Shown: positions 1-9,920, counted from the stretch's first letter. The stretch: DNA of 64,000 nt from Kordia sp. SMS9 (GCF_003352465.1 NZ_CP031153.1:4798001-4862000); one strand, 5' to 3'. Notes: generated from the letters alone by a model not told the origin. Numbers and translations: made by a program.

Positions 1-2229
1 CACGCCGCTCAAATTGCTTTCTACCGCGTTGGAAGCATCTGTGAATTGCTGTGATAAATACGTATATTGAATGTTGGATAAGAAGTTTTTATAGCCAAAT
101 AAAACGCCTGTTTTTAAGTTAACGTTTGGCACAAATTCCACATTGTTGCCTTCTACGCCGTTTTCTTCCGTATTCGTGTATTCTGAATTTGTCAAGGCAG
201 CATTTACGAAGTAATTGAAACTGTAATTGTCATTTTTTAGAAAGATTTCATTCAAGTTGAAATCAATAAGTGATTCAATTCCGTACATCACCGCATCACC
301 AATATTTCCGCGTTCGCTTTTTACGCTTCCGTCCGCAAAAGCACGTTGCACAAAACCGATTCGATCGTTGTAAAACAATCCAAAAGCACCAATATCATAT
401 GAGATTTTATTTTTGTAGTTTCCACGCAATCCGAAATCAATCGTCATTCCTTTTTCATCGTCAATTGTAGGACTGATCGCAAAAGCAGGATTAATGATAC
501 TGATGTCTGTAAACGTTACCGAACGATAGTTTTGTGAGACATTTCCATAGATTTCCAACACGTCCGATGGCTTGTAACTTGCGCCCAATCCGAAGAGTAC
601 AAACGAACGTTCGCGCGTTTCGCTGTTGTCTACGGTTTCGTTTAAAATGACGTTTCCAGCACCATCCGTATTAATTCGCTTGAAAAATCCGTCGCTTTCC
701 GTTTTGATATGTTCAAAGCGGAATCCTGGCGTGATCGATAGTTTTTCATTCACATAAAAAATATTTTCCCCAAAAATCGCCACATTCAAATTAGGATAAT
801 CATACTCAGATTGATTTTGATAGTTTGGAAATTCGTCCAATTGAAATTCAAAATTCGGATCGCTTCCCGTACTTCCTGGACCTTGCGCACTTGTGTTGTC
901 TGCTTTGTAAAATTTTGAACCGATCAAAAATGTAGATTTCTTCCCAAAAACTTCATAGTTACTCAACAATCGCGCTTCAAATCCGAAGTTGTTAAAATCC
1001 CCTTTGATTAAATCGCGTTCGCCGCCTGGATCAATTTGATTCACTCTATTGGTTCGAAAACCTAGTGCATTTCGTTCCGCATTCAAGCCAAACACATTGA
1101 ATGTAAAGTTCGTGTCTTCTGAGAATTTATGCGAAAATTTTAAGTTGTATAACAACCAATCAATCTGAAACCAATTGCGTTCTCGGTTGCTTTGAAATGG
1201 ATTTTCGGCAAACATGGCGTCCGTCAATCCGCCCGCTTGCTTTGCCAAATACCGCAAATATGTGATTTCTGCTTCTAACTTTGTACGTTCGTTAAATTGA
1301 TAACCAATATGTGCATAGGCGTTTTTTGACTCAAATTCAGAATTGGCACGAAATCCATCGCCTTTTTTGTAATTGAAAAACGAATAGTAACTGAATTTTC
1401 CTGTCGTTCCGCTCACGCTTGTAAAATTTGTATACAAATTGTTGCTTCCGATCGTGTTTCTTGTAATAAATTCAAATGGTTTTGCTTGATTTGGCTTTTT
1501 CATCACAAAGTTCACCAAACCGCCAAATTGCGTTCCGTATTGCAACGAAGCTGCACCGCGAATGATTTGAATTTCCTGTAAACCTTCCGCCGCTGGCGAA
1601 TAGTAACTTTCGGGATATCCCAACACATCTGCGCTGATGTCATAACCATTTTGGCGTGTGTTGAAGTTTGCCGTTCGATTTGGATCGAGTCCGCGACCGC
1701 CAATGTTTAACTGCAAACCTGCATCGTCATTTTGATAAATATTCAACCCTACAACTTGACTGTATATTTGCCGAGCATTGTTCGACGCCAAGTTTGCCAT
1801 AGATTGTTCAACCAACACCACTTCCGTCTTTTTTCCTGCGTAAATTGCCGTTTCTTCCACATCTTTTAAACGTTTTAATGCGAAGATTTTGGTTTTTCGC
1901 ACATTCAATTCTACTTCTGAGAGTTGTTCGCCCAAAGGTTGTAAAGTCACATTTAGTATGATATTTTTATCAATTGTAATTACTTTTTCGACTACTTCAT
2001 ATTCATACGAGAAAAAGACAAGTGTGAGTTTTTTTTCTTCTGTGGTGAATTCATAATATCCTGCGGCATTTGTAGTAGCGAGTTTTCCTGAAGTTTGATC
2101 GTAAATATCTACATTTGCAATCGGTTTTTGTGTGTCTGTTGCTGTTACCGTTCCTGAAATTTTTTGTTGTGCTGCAAGGGAAAAACAGGCAAATATTGCA
2201 ATGAGTAAAGAGAAATGTTTTAGGTTCAT
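1..2229 (-). CDS. TonB-dependent receptor, FecA-like (3' end cut by window edge)
   Basis: Outer-membrane TonB-dependent receptor, most likely for a ferric chelate. Translating the minus strand from the ATG at 2229 gives a signal peptide (residues ~1-20, ending CFSLAAQQ), a carboxypeptidase-regulatory-like beta domain (KISGTVTATDTQKPIANVDI), then a plug domain containing EEVELNV-like and IQIIRGAASLQYGTQFGGLVNF signatures, then alternating beta-barrel strands. The frame stays open to position 1, so the C-terminal barrel strands lie outside the window. The gene starts 48 bp after the HTTM gene stop on the same strand, and with imelysin and DUF4856 genes further upstream it reads as the receptor of an iron-uptake cluster. 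The ferric citrate-type assignment follows from family resemblance; the actual ligand is not shown by the sequence. Confidence 0.85.
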   Translation of the reverse strand, partial: MNLKHFSLLIAIFACFSLAAQQKISGTVTATDTQKPIANVDIYDQTSGKLATTNAAGYYEFTTEEKKLTLVFFSYEYEVVEKVITIDKNIILNVTLQPLGEQLSEVELNVRKTKIFALKRLKDVEETAIYAGKKTEVVLVEQSMANLASNNARQIYSQVVGLNIYQNDDAGLQLNIGGRGLDPNRTANFNTRQNGYDISADVLGYPESYYSPAAEGLQEIQIIRGAASLQYGTQFGGLVNFVMKKPNQAKPFEFITRNTIGSNNLYTNFTSVSGTTGKFSYYSFFNYKKGDGFRANSEFESKNAYAHIGYQFNERTKLEAEITYLRYLAKQAGGLTDAMFAENPFQSNRERNWFQIDWLLYNLKFSHKFSEDTNFTFNVFGLNAERNALGFRTNRVNQIDPGGERDLIKGDFNNFGFEARLLSNYEVFGKKSTFLIGSKFYKADNTSAQGPGSTGSDPNFEFQLDEFPNYQNQSEYDYPNLNVAIFGENIFYVNEKLSITPGFRFEHIKTESDGFFKRINTDGAGNVILNETVDNSETRERSFVLFGLGASYKPSDVLEIYGNVSQNYRSVTFTDISIINPAFAISPTIDDEKGMTIDFGLRGNYKNKISYDIGAFGLFYNDRIGFVQRAFADGSVKSERGNIGDAVMYGIESLIDFNLNEIFLKNDNYSFNYFVNAALTNSEYTNTEENGVEGNNVEFVPNVNLKTGVLFGYKNFLSNIQYTYLSQQFTDASNAVESNLSGV

Positions 2230-2277
2230 CAGTTAGCTTTTTGTGTTGAGAGGAAACATTTTTATAAGTTGTGAGAA

Positions 2278-3666
2278 TTATGGCGTTTGCTCTTTAAATG
2301 GTACAATCCAGTTTTTATGTTTGAATGATTCTTTTTGTTGGTATAAATCTACGTTTTCATTGATAAATCGTGTGCTTAAACGTCCGTTGAGCGCGACATA
2401 ACTATCAACATATACTTCTACATTTTTATGTCCTTGACGCGTAAAATGATCGCCTAAATAGTGTGCGTATTCCAGAATGAAATCGGGTTGAAAACTCATT
2501 TGTATTTCTTGTCGATCTGTGAGAAAGTCTTTGTTGTTGACGTAGAAAAAATTTCCCGTTTCGCCATCGACAATTTTAAAGGTGGAAATGCCTCGTTTTT
2601 CCATCAGCATCACGCGCCACGAAAAGCGATATCCTTCTTCTGTCCAAAATAAATTGCCTGGATAGAGCATGAATCTGAATGGAAATACAATCTGAATCGC
2701 AAAAAATGTAACGATCACAGGAATGATGATTTTTTTGTGTGGGAATGTATAGTTTGAAATTGTCTGTATTGCTTCTAGGTTCACGTGCACCAAACGCTTG
2801 ATGCTTCTTTTGAGAAACGCAATGATTTTTTGATGAAAACTTGCGTCAAAGAAGATCAATGTTCCCACAATCATCACAAAAGGAAACATTCCGATCGGAA
2901 ATAATACTCGGGTAAATACATGAAAGAAAACGACTAAAATAAAGGCAAATACGCGTGTTTTTCGGTATAGTAGTAAGAACGGAATCAATAAATCGTACAA
3001 CATTCCAGACCAACTCATGGCGTAGTGAAACCATTCTTGTTGTAGGAACGTTTCGCCAATGAGCGGTAAATCGAACTTAGACGGCAACCAAATTTTGAGT
3101 GGCTGCGCTTTGAAGAGCCAATCGGCATTTATTTTTGCCAAACCTGCGTAGAAATAGACAATTCCTAAGAGCAATTTGATCGCATCAATTGTCCAATTCG
3201 GTACGTTTTGATAACTTTTTTTTCGCCACAGATTGTCTACGGAAAACATTGCATTCGCGGGAAGAAACAGCATCAAAAAACTCAAAATACTGATAAAATA
3301 GTAGTGATTGAGATAGGTGGTTTTGTCCATCAATTCGATGTAGGTAAAACTCAGAAAAAATGTAATGATTGCCCAACGATATTTTAATCCAAACGCGACA
3401 AAGAAAGCGGATACTCCACAGATGACAAAGATGATGTATGTGAAGTTTCCTAGAGGTTTTATCCAATCAAAACCGTAGTATGAAAAATGGAATGAAGGTT
3501 CTATATAGAAACTTTCTATCCAGCCATGCGCCCAAAAACGAATGATTCCGTAACACATCATCAAACCAAAACCGATACGAAATACTGCCAAAGGCGCCGC
3601 ATTGGTTTGCTGTTGGAGATATGTTTGAAAACGATTCACTCGATCATCGAGATTTAGATGCTTCAA
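2278..3666 (-). CDS. HTTM-domain membrane protein
   Basis: A 462-residue integral membrane protein with many hydrophobic segments and the layout of the HTTM family (related to the membrane part of vitamin-K-dependent gamma-carboxylase). Seen are KLLLGIVYFYAGLAKINADWL and the WSGMLYDLLIPFLLLYRKTR segment, followed by a soluble C-terminus of about 110 residues. The start is a TTG at 3666 (no ATG is in frame before Met36-37), so the start is uncertain. It sits between an imelysin gene and a FecA-like receptor, a context common in Flavobacteriia; its role is unknown but the neighbourhood suggests iron metabolism. A strong terminator separates it from the upstream imelysin gene, so it may have its own promoter or depend on read-through. 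Confidence 0.75.
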   Translation of the reverse strand: MKHLNLDDRVNRFQTYLQQQTNAAPLAVFRIGFGLMMCYGIIRFWAHGWIESFYIEPSFHFSYYGFDWIKPLGNFTYIIFVICGVSAFFVAFGLKYRWAIITFFLSFTYIELMDKTTYLNHYYFISILSFLMLFLPANAMFSVDNLWRKKSYQNVPNWTIDAIKLLLGIVYFYAGLAKINADWLFKAQPLKIWLPSKFDLPLIGETFLQQEWFHYAMSWSGMLYDLLIPFLLLYRKTRVFAFILVVFFHVFTRVLFPIGMFPFVMIVGTLIFFDASFHQKIIAFLKRSIKRLVHVNLEAIQTISNYTFPHKKIIIPVIVTFFAIQIVFPFRFMLYPGNLFWTEEGYRFSWRVMLMEKRGISTFKIVDGETGNFFYVNNKDFLTDRQEIQMSFQPDFILEYAHYLGDHFTRQGHKNVEVYVDSYVALNGRLSTRFINENVDLYQQKESFKHKNWIVPFKEQTP

Positions 3667-3742
3667 CGCTTTCGTCGAAGTACTTTTAATTGTTTCTAAA
3701 TACTTCGAAGGATTTCCTCGAAGTCGTTAATTTTTATATAAA

Positions 3743-3778
3743 AAAAGGTTGTCCGCTTACGACAACCTTCTTTTTACG
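3743..3778 (-). terminator. Rho-independent terminator after imelysin gene
   Basis: On the minus strand a 9-bp stem (AAGGTTGTC pairing with GACAACCTT) with a 7-nt loop is followed by a run of T. It lies 15-50 nt after the imelysin stop and before the HTTM gene, so it should limit read-through inside the cluster. Confidence 0.8.
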
Positions 3779-3791
3779 AGTAATTTCAAAT

Positions 3792-4913
3792 TTAGTCGCC
3801 ATCTGCGTCTACAAAGTCAACGCTAATATCAAAAGCTTGCAACATGTCTACTTTAAGCAATACAACCGCCGCTTGAAGTGCATCGTATGCTTGTGTCATT
3901 TTTGTGTTGTCTGAATTTATTTGTGTTGCAAAATTTGCGTCTAATTCTTGAATTTTTCCACGAGCCGTATTGAACTGATTGCTGATCAAGGTGGCTAAAT
4001 CGGCTCTATCTAAAGAGATGAGGTAGGTTTTGAAACTTTCGCCTGCGTTAGAACCTCCAAATTCCGTTCCGTTAAAAATAGCGATCACAGCATCTAACGC
4101 TTCTAGTGCTAATTCTTTTGAAACTTGTTGATTGTAATAACCTTCTACTCTATCTGGCAAAGGTGTTGCAGAGAAGTTTCCGGCTGGAATTCCAATTTTG
4201 TTGGCGCGCAATCCTTTTTCATAATAGAAAATGAAATCGTTGATGAATTTGTTTGTCGCGCTTGTTGCTGTGTTTGCAGTGCTTGCTACGAATGTATTTC
4301 TGTACGTATTTGTCCAATCGCTTAACACATCTTGCGTAAGCGTTTGCATTTGCGTAATAAGATCAGATAAATAGGTAGTATATTTTGCAGCATTTGTGTC
4401 TGTATCATATTTTGCAATGATATTTGGGTCAGAATCTGCCAAACCATACAATAGATAGTCTAACGCAGGAAAACCAACTGCATCATTGTTGTTTGTCGAT
4501 CCTAAGTCGTAGTTTCCATTAGTAACGTTATTTTCTACATCCGTCACATTTACGGGATAGGTATTCATTTGAAAGTAATATCCTGTTTGTTCTGCCAATC
4601 CAATGTTGAATGCTTCTACATGTTGCCACGCTTTGTACGCTGTGAGCCAAGCGCCACGCAACGCATCTAAGTTTGCTTGATTTGGTGTAGTTATGAAGTT
4701 ATCTTTTGCAGTTTCCAACGCTCCTAAATCTGTATTCAATGCTTGATACGAAGGAATAATGATATTGTCTGCAAGGTTTGTTAACATTTCAGCTCTGTTG
4801 AAAGCTGTTTCTCCACCACTGCCATTGCCTGTGTCTGGTGTTGCGCCGTCATCACTTGAACTACAAGCTACTATACATATTATAAATACTACTAACGATA
4901 CAATTTTCTTCAT
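3792..4913 (-). CDS. Imelysin-family lipoprotein (peptidase M75-like)
   Basis: A 373-residue imelysin-family protein, expected in the periplasm or on the outer membrane, where related proteins (EfeO, IrpA, ICMP) take part in iron uptake. The N-terminus is a lipoprotein signal (MKKIVSLVVFIICIVAC, lipobox IVAC, Cys17). The family signatures seen are AWQHVEAFNIG around residue 90 and GFPALDYLLYG around residue 150. It is downstream of a DUF4856 lipoprotein and upstream of HTTM and TonB receptor genes. Imelysins were named as peptidases, but many lack proven protease activity, so an iron-binding role is preferred here. Start chosen as the ATG giving the lipobox. Confidence 0.88.
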   Translation of the reverse strand: MKKIVSLVVFIICIVACSSSDDGATPDTGNGSGGETAFNRAEMLTNLADNIIIPSYQALNTDLGALETAKDNFITTPNQANLDALRGAWLTAYKAWQHVEAFNIGLAEQTGYYFQMNTYPVNVTDVENNVTNGNYDLGSTNNNDAVGFPALDYLLYGLADSDPNIIAKYDTDTNAAKYTTYLSDLITQMQTLTQDVLSDWTNTYRNTFVASTANTATSATNKFINDFIFYYEKGLRANKIGIPAGNFSATPLPDRVEGYYNQQVSKELALEALDAVIAIFNGTEFGGSNAGESFKTYLISLDRADLATLISNQFNTARGKIQELDANFATQINSDNTKMTQAYDALQAAVVLLKVDMLQAFDISVDFVDADGD

Positions 4914-5018
4914 TTTTTATTTCTATTTATTCTAAATAAACATTGCAAAAGTAAAAAAGTAGCTTTTGTAATCCTAACACGTAGACTACTTTTTTTATAC
5001 GAATTCTAAATAATTTTG

Positions 5019-6218
5019 TTAGCTTCCTGCTTGTGCTGTGGTAAAGTTGAATTCTGCTGAGATTTCGTCAGAAATTGCGTCTAAAGTTTCAGGTGTTACA
5101 TCCCAAAAACCGTTTCCTTGCATAAGTTGAGCAATGTATCCATCTACTTGTGCTTTTGTAAAATAGGGTTGATTTGTTCCTGGCTTACGCGTGAATTGCA
5201 AGCTGTAGATGAATCCGAATCCTTCCGAAAAATCATGAAAAGCGGCTGCTTTATTTGTCGTTAAGAAGTTTTTTCCTTGTTGCAAATAATATACTGCACG
5301 AATTCCGATGACTTCCGATATTTTTTCTCGGATGATGTCTGCTTGCTCGTCACGAACTGTATAATTTTTTTCTACAATCGCTGCTCTTCCTGTTTTGAAA
5401 GCTTCATAAATTTCTGAAGCAATTCCTGCAAAGTCTGCATCATTTTCTACTCTGGAGAGGTATTTATTTAAGAAACTGTCTTCGTTTAATATGGGAGCCG
5501 TTGCATTGTCTGTTCCGTAAAGGTAGCCGAACGCTTCATCCCATTTGTGCTCCATATTGGTGTAATTTTTTCCTTCTGCCAAAGTTTCTGCATCGTTATC
5601 TGCACGATTTGTTCCTGCATCTAAAACCGAAGTGCTTAGGTAATTATTTAACATTTGATCTACCATCAACGCACCAATTAATGATTTGTTTACAGCTTGA
5701 TTGTATTCTAATCCTTTCGCACTCATGTAACGTGTTGCTCCGCCACCAGCTTCTTGTAATTGTCCTGCGTTTCCTGCACTTGCAATGTTTGACCATGCTG
5801 GATATACTTCTGAAACTTGTGCGGCAATCCAACTATCAAAATCTGCTCTAATTGCGTTTGCATCGGTTGTGTTTGCTGAAAAATAGTCTGTGGAAGCGGC
5901 CGTTTTGCTACGGATGCTTTTGTTGGAAGCATTTAAATCGGTGTTGCTAAAGCTGTTGTTTCCTTCTACGTGTGCAAACATGGCATCAATATCTGCTTCT
6001 GTTTTCGTGGGATCAAGCAAAGCTTCGATGAGTTCTTCGCCCATTTGGATGCGTGTTGTTTGTCCGCTGTAATCCACAGTAGTGGTTCCATTTCTACTAA
6101 ATTCATACGTTGCTGGCGCAACAATTGAAGGATTTATTGGTTCATTTCCATCATCGTCTGAACATGCGGTAAATACAAAGCTAGAAAGTGCCAAAAATCC
6201 TAGTATTATCTTTTTCAT
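5019..6218 (-). CDS. DUF4856-domain lipoprotein
   Basis: A 399-residue lipoprotein (MKKIILGFLALSSFVFTAC, Cys19, followed by an acidic SDDDG linker typical of surface-exposed Bacteroidota lipoproteins). The body matches the DUF4856 pattern: YEFSRNGTTTVDYSGQTTRI near the N-terminus, then an all-helical imelysin-like region with HKWDEAFGYLYG, ALHDF-like AAFHDFSEGFGFIYSL and a C-terminal helix. DUF4856 proteins regularly precede imelysin genes in Flavobacteriia. It is the first gene of the minus-strand cluster, and the 15-bp palindrome at 6305-6319 lies 87 bp before its start. Function inferred only from context: iron-regulated envelope protein. Confidence 0.82.
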   Translation of the reverse strand: MKKIILGFLALSSFVFTACSDDDGNEPINPSIVAPATYEFSRNGTTTVDYSGQTTRIQMGEELIEALLDPTKTEADIDAMFAHVEGNNSFSNTDLNASNKSIRSKTAASTDYFSANTTDANAIRADFDSWIAAQVSEVYPAWSNIASAGNAGQLQEAGGGATRYMSAKGLEYNQAVNKSLIGALMVDQMLNNYLSTSVLDAGTNRADNDAETLAEGKNYTNMEHKWDEAFGYLYGTDNATAPILNEDSFLNKYLSRVENDADFAGIASEIYEAFKTGRAAIVEKNYTVRDEQADIIREKISEVIGIRAVYYLQQGKNFLTTNKAAAFHDFSEGFGFIYSLQFTRKPGTNQPYFTKAQVDGYIAQLMQGNGFWDVTPETLDAISDEISAEFNFTTAQAGS

Positions 6219-6304
6219 TTTTGATTGTATTTTAAGGGTATTATTTTTTGTTTTGGCAAATATATTATTGGATTTTGAATTTACAAAGTTTATTTAGACT
6301 TAAT

Positions 6305-6319
6305 CTTAATTAAATTAAG
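6305..6319. promoter_or_regulatory. 15-bp AT palindrome, candidate operator
   Basis: A perfect inverted repeat CTTAATT-A-AATTAAG in the ~300-bp divergent spacer between the iron cluster (minus) and the NTF2-like gene (plus). A further CTTAAT half-site precedes it directly. The size and AT content would suit a Fur-family operator, but the canonical GATAAT core is absent, so this is only a candidate. No other feature is recognisable in 6219-6514. Confidence 0.3.
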
Positions 6320-6514
6320 GAAAGCATATTAAGTGTTTTATTTTCAGATTTTTACGGATCAATTATTTTTTTGAATTTAATCTTAAAAATCTTACAAGAA
6401 ATTATGTTGCGTCTTTTTTGGAGGTTTTGAGAGGAAAAATGGGCGTCTTTGTAACCGATTTATTTATCAATCGTCTTACCTTTACTATATCATCAATTAA
6501 AAAATAAATCATCA

Positions 6515-7300
6515 ATGAAAAATTATGCAATGACGATGCTCTTTTTGGGCATTTTTTTCTTTACGAATCACACATTAGCACAAACTACAGAAACAGGAAC
6601 CCAAAACACACTTGAAGAAACTATTTTAGCGCTCGATGCTCAATTTTGGAATGTTTATAATAGTTGTGATGTCACTAATTTTAAAAAGTTCCTTACGGAA
6701 GATTTAGAGTTTTATCATGACAAAGGCGGACTTACAGAAACGTCAGAAAAACTCGTGGAAATGATGGAAAATGGACTTTGCGCTGATCCGAACATGAAAT
6801 TACGCAGAGAAGCTGTAAAAGGCACTGTGAACGTGTTTCCTTTACACAATTACGGCGCTATTATTACTGGTGAACATTTGTTTTATTTGACCGAAAACGG
6901 AACAGCGGAACGATTGGTAGAATCGGCAAAGTTTACCCATGTTTGGCAAAACGAAAATGGCAACTGGCGTATGTCGCGTGTGTTGAGTTATGATCATCAA
7001 GAAACACACAGCAATAAAAATAGATTGAGTGTGCCAATTTCTATTAAAATGGCAAAGGCACTTGTAGGAACATATAAAGCACCCAATACGGGAACTGTTA
7101 GCATTTTTATGGAAAATAATGAATTGCGTATGAAAGCTGGGGAAATGAACGCTGTTTTACACGCCAACTTGGACGGATCATTTTTTATAAAGGATGCGCC
7201 AATTCGCATTTCATTTACAAAAGATACTAAAGGTAAAGCAACAGGATTCACTGTTTATGAAAATGGAAAAGCTGTGGAGAAAGCGAAGCGTGTGGAGTGA
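6515..7300 (+). CDS. Secreted DUF4440/NTF2-like protein
   Basis: A 261-residue protein with a signal peptide (MKNYAMTMLFLGIFFFTNHTLAQ). Residues ~30-165 form a SnoaL/NTF2-like (DUF4440) domain: ALDAQFWNVYNSCDVTNFKKFL, then EDLEFYHDKGG and FTHVWQNENGNWRMSRVLSYDHQ. Residues ~180-261 are a separate small beta-rich domain (VGTYKAPNTGTVSIFMENNELRM) resembling those appended to other exported Bacteroidota proteins. No catalytic residues can be assigned. It is a single-gene unit, divergent from the iron cluster and closed by the terminator at 7325-7362. Confidence 0.8.
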   Translation: MKNYAMTMLFLGIFFFTNHTLAQTTETGTQNTLEETILALDAQFWNVYNSCDVTNFKKFLTEDLEFYHDKGGLTETSEKLVEMMENGLCADPNMKLRREAVKGTVNVFPLHNYGAIITGEHLFYLTENGTAERLVESAKFTHVWQNENGNWRMSRVLSYDHQETHSNKNRLSVPISIKMAKALVGTYKAPNTGTVSIFMENNELRMKAGEMNAVLHANLDGSFFIKDAPIRISFTKDTKGKATGFTVYENGKAVEKAKRVE

Positions 7301-7324
7301 TATTATAAAAACTATCAATTCAAT

Positions 7325-7362
7325 AAAAATCCCTGTAATGTATAAGATTACAGGGATTTTTA
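7325..7362. terminator. Bidirectional terminator
   Basis: A 12-bp stem (AATCCCTGTAAT with ATTACAGGGATT) around a 6-nt loop, flanked by A-rich and T-rich tracts. It serves the convergent genes 6515-7300 and 7386-8645. Confidence 0.85.
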
Positions 7363-7385
7363 TGTTTTATGTTATCAAAGAGAAA

Positions 7386-8645
7386 CTACTCCCCCATCAT
7401 CTCCATCAACTTCGCAGAAACACGCTTATACGTTCCATCTTCTAATCGTGTACGAATTGCTGAAAATGCTACCAATGTCTCTTCAACGTCTTGTAAGGTA
7501 TGTGAAGCCGTCGGAATCATACGTAAAAGTATCAAGCCTTTTGGAATTACAGGATATACGACGATGGAACAGAAGATTCCATGGTTTTCACGCAAGTCTT
7601 TTACCAACGCCATCGCTTCTGGAATGCTTCCTTTTAAGTAGACTGGCGTTACACAACTTTGCGTGGTTCCGATGTCAAATCCGCGCTCTTTGAGTCCGCT
7701 TTGTAATGCATCTACAATTTTCCAAAGATTTTGTTTGAGTTCAGGCATGGTGCGCAACATATCTAAACGTTTCAACGCGCCAACGACCAATTGCATCTGC
7801 AATGATTTTGCGAACATTTGTGAACGCAGGTTGTATTTTAAGTAATCAATGATTTCTTTGTCTGCCGCAATAAATGCGCCTGTACTTGCCATAGATTTTG
7901 CAAAAGTTGCAAAGTACACATCAATATCATCTTGAACGCCTTGCTCCTGTCCTGCTCCAGCACCTGTTGCACCCAACGTTCCAAAACCGTGTGCATCATC
8001 TACAAATAAACGGAAGTTGTATTTTTTCTTGAGCGCTACAATTTCTTTTAGTTTTCCTTGCTCACCTCGCATTCCAAAAACACCTTCAGAAATTACTAAG
8101 ATTCCTCCGCCAGTTTGCTCTGCCATTTTGGTAGCACGTTCTAAGTTTTTCTCTAAACTCGGAATGTCATTGTGCTTAAAAGTAAAGCGTTTTCCCATGT
8201 GCAAACGAACTCCATCAATAATACATGCGTGAGAATCGACATCGTATACAATGATGTCGTCTTTAGAAACCAACGCATCTACCGTAGATACCATTCCTTG
8301 ATATCCGAAGTTTAGTAAGTATGTTGCTTCTTTTCCAACAAATTCTGCCAATTCATTTTGCAATTGTTCGTGCAAATCCGTGTGACCAGACATCATACGT
8401 GCGCCCATTGGATAGGCTGATCCGTAAGATGCAGCAGCTTCTGCATCAATTTTACGAACTTCAGGATTGTTGGCTAAGCCTAAGTAATCATTGATACTCC
8501 AAGTAATTACATCTTTCCCTTGAAACTTCATTCGGTTTGAAATTTCTCCTTCTAATTTCGGAAAAACAAAATATCCTTCTGCTTGTGATGCCCATTTTCC
8601 TAGTGGTCCTTTGTCCTTGTAAATTTTAGCAAATAAATCCTTCAT
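7386..8645 (-). CDS. Alpha-oxoamine synthase family enzyme, probable serine palmitoyltransferase
   Basis: A 419-residue PLP enzyme of the alpha-oxoamine synthase family (AONS/KBL/SPT), expected to condense an amino acid with an acyl-CoA. Visible landmarks: NDYLGLANNPEV at 52-63, YPMGARMMSGHTDLHEQLE-like 78-94, His139 (DSHACI) for ring stacking, DDAHGFG at 216-222, and the Schiff-base Lys250 in TFAKSMAS. The lack of the KBL-type N-terminus and the close match to the Bacteroidota SPT pattern (GYQGMVSTVDAL, DGVRLHMGKR) favour serine palmitoyltransferase, which starts sphingolipid synthesis in this phylum. 2-amino-3-ketobutyrate CoA ligase is the main alternative. It is alone on the minus strand. 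Confidence 0.8.
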   Translation of the reverse strand: MKDLFAKIYKDKGPLGKWASQAEGYFVFPKLEGEISNRMKFQGKDVITWSINDYLGLANNPEVRKIDAEAAASYGSAYPMGARMMSGHTDLHEQLQNELAEFVGKEATYLLNFGYQGMVSTVDALVSKDDIIVYDVDSHACIIDGVRLHMGKRFTFKHNDIPSLEKNLERATKMAEQTGGGILVISEGVFGMRGEQGKLKEIVALKKKYNFRLFVDDAHGFGTLGATGAGAGQEQGVQDDIDVYFATFAKSMASTGAFIAADKEIIDYLKYNLRSQMFAKSLQMQLVVGALKRLDMLRTMPELKQNLWKIVDALQSGLKERGFDIGTTQSCVTPVYLKGSIPEAMALVKDLRENHGIFCSIVVYPVIPKGLILLRMIPTASHTLQDVEETLVAFSAIRTRLEDGTYKRVSAKLMEMMGE

Positions 8646-8817
8646 CTATCTCAGTTTTTCTATATGTTTCAATTCGGGTTTTTGTAATGTATGAAGTTTT
8701 TTTGAAAACTTCAACGGCAAAAATAAATATTTTTAACTGCCCATCATAATTATTGACGCTTAATGTTGGATTGTTCCTTTTTTGAGAAAATCATTGCGAA
8801 ATTATAACTAATACCAT

Positions 8818-8852
8818 TAAAAAAGCAGCACAATTGTTATCATGCTGCTTTT
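8818..8852 (-). terminator. Terminator after cysteine synthase family gene
   Basis: Inverted repeat AAAGCAGCA / TGCTGCTTT with a 12-nt loop, followed on the minus strand by T residues, 30 nt past the stop of the gene at 8880-9920. Confidence 0.75.
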
Positions 8853-8879
8853 GAATATGTTAAGAATAAGATATGTGAC

Positions 8880-9920
8880 TTACTTGATGTATTCTATTTT
8901 TTGTTCTTCTTCCATGTTTTTACTGTCAAAGAATCCTTGCGCACTCATCCATTCATCACTGTATACTTTGCTCATATATCTTGATCCATGATCTGGAAAA
9001 ATAACGATGACATTGCTGTTTTCATCAAATTCGCCTTCTTCTGCCAATTGCGCAATGGCTTGCATCGCTGCTCCACTAGTATATCCTACAAATAAACCTT
9101 CTGTTTTGGAGATTTCTCTTGCCATGTGTGCACTTTCTTCGTCTTTTACTTTGATAAATTTATCGATCGCATCAAAATCTGTGGCAGTAGGAATTAAGTT
9201 TTTACCTAAGCCTTCTATTCTGTATGGATAAATTTCGTCCGCATCAAATTCACGAGTTTCGTGGTATTTTTTTAATACAGAACCATACGCATCTACGCCT
9301 AAAACTCTGATATTTGGATTTTGTTCTTTTAAATATCTTGCCGTTCCAGAGATAGTTCCTCCTGTTCCACTACATGCTACAAAATGTGTAATATTTCCGT
9401 TGGTTTGCTTCCAAATTTCTGGACCTGTACTGTTGTAATGTGCATCAATGTTCAATTCATTGAAGTATTGATTGATGTACACAGAACCTTTCGTTTCTTC
9501 ATGAATTCGTTTGGCAACTTGATAGTACGAACGTGGATCATCAGCGCTGACGTGTGCTGGACACACATATACTTTTGCACCCATAGAACGCAACATATCA
9601 ATTTTATCTTTAGAAGATTTTGAACTTACCGCCAAAATGCACTCATATCCTTTTATGATACTCACCATGGCTATACTAAAACCAGTATTTCCTGAAGTTG
9701 TTTCTATAATGGTGTCACCAGGTTTTAAGATTCCTTTCTTTTCTGCCTCTTCAATAATATATAAAGCAATTCTATCTTTTGTTGAATGTCCAGGATTGAA
9801 CGCCTCGACTTTCGCATAAAAATTCCCTTTGATGTTTTTTGTGATGTGTTTTAATCGTACCAAAGGTGTATTTCCGATAAGCTCGAGTACATTATCAAAA
9901 GCATTAATTTGTTGTTCCAT
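8880..9920 (-). CDS. Cysteine synthase / cystathionine beta-synthase family protein
   Basis: A 346-residue fold-type II PLP enzyme of the O-acetylserine sulfhydrylase/CBS family in sulfur amino-acid metabolism. Seen: the PLP lysine Lys48 in NPGHSTKDR, the substrate loop TSGNTG (75-80), the phosphate-binding loop SGTGGT (185-190) and the C-terminal [10 protein letters not shown]. There is no C-terminal CBS-domain pair, and the length is slightly above plain CysK. Which reaction it performs (cysteine synthesis or cystathionine formation) cannot be fixed from the sequence. The gene is followed by a terminator and preceded by the S9 peptidase stop at 10002, an 81-bp gap. Confidence 0.85.
   Translation of the reverse strand: MEQQINAFDNVLELIGNTPLVRLKHITKNIKGNFYAKVEAFNPGHSTKDRIALYIIEEAEKKGILKPGDTIIETTSGNTGFSIAMVSIIKGYECILAVSSKSSKDKIDMLRSMGAKVYVCPAHVSADDPRSYYQVAKRIHEETKGSVYINQYFNELNIDAHYNSTGPEIWKQTNGNITHFVACSGTGGTISGTARYLKEQNPNIRVLGVDAYGSVLKKYHETREFDADEIYPYRIEGLGKNLIPTATDFDAIDKFIKVKDEESAHMAREISKTEGLFVGYTSGAAMQAIAQLAEEGEFDENSNVIVIFPDHGSRYMSKVYSDEWMSAQGFFDSKNMEEEQKIEYIK

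Noticed and set aside
4952-4997. AAAGTAG/CTACTTT hairpin between the DUF4856 and imelysin genes as a terminator
   Set aside because: The loop is over 20 nt and the stem only 7 bp; too weak to call.
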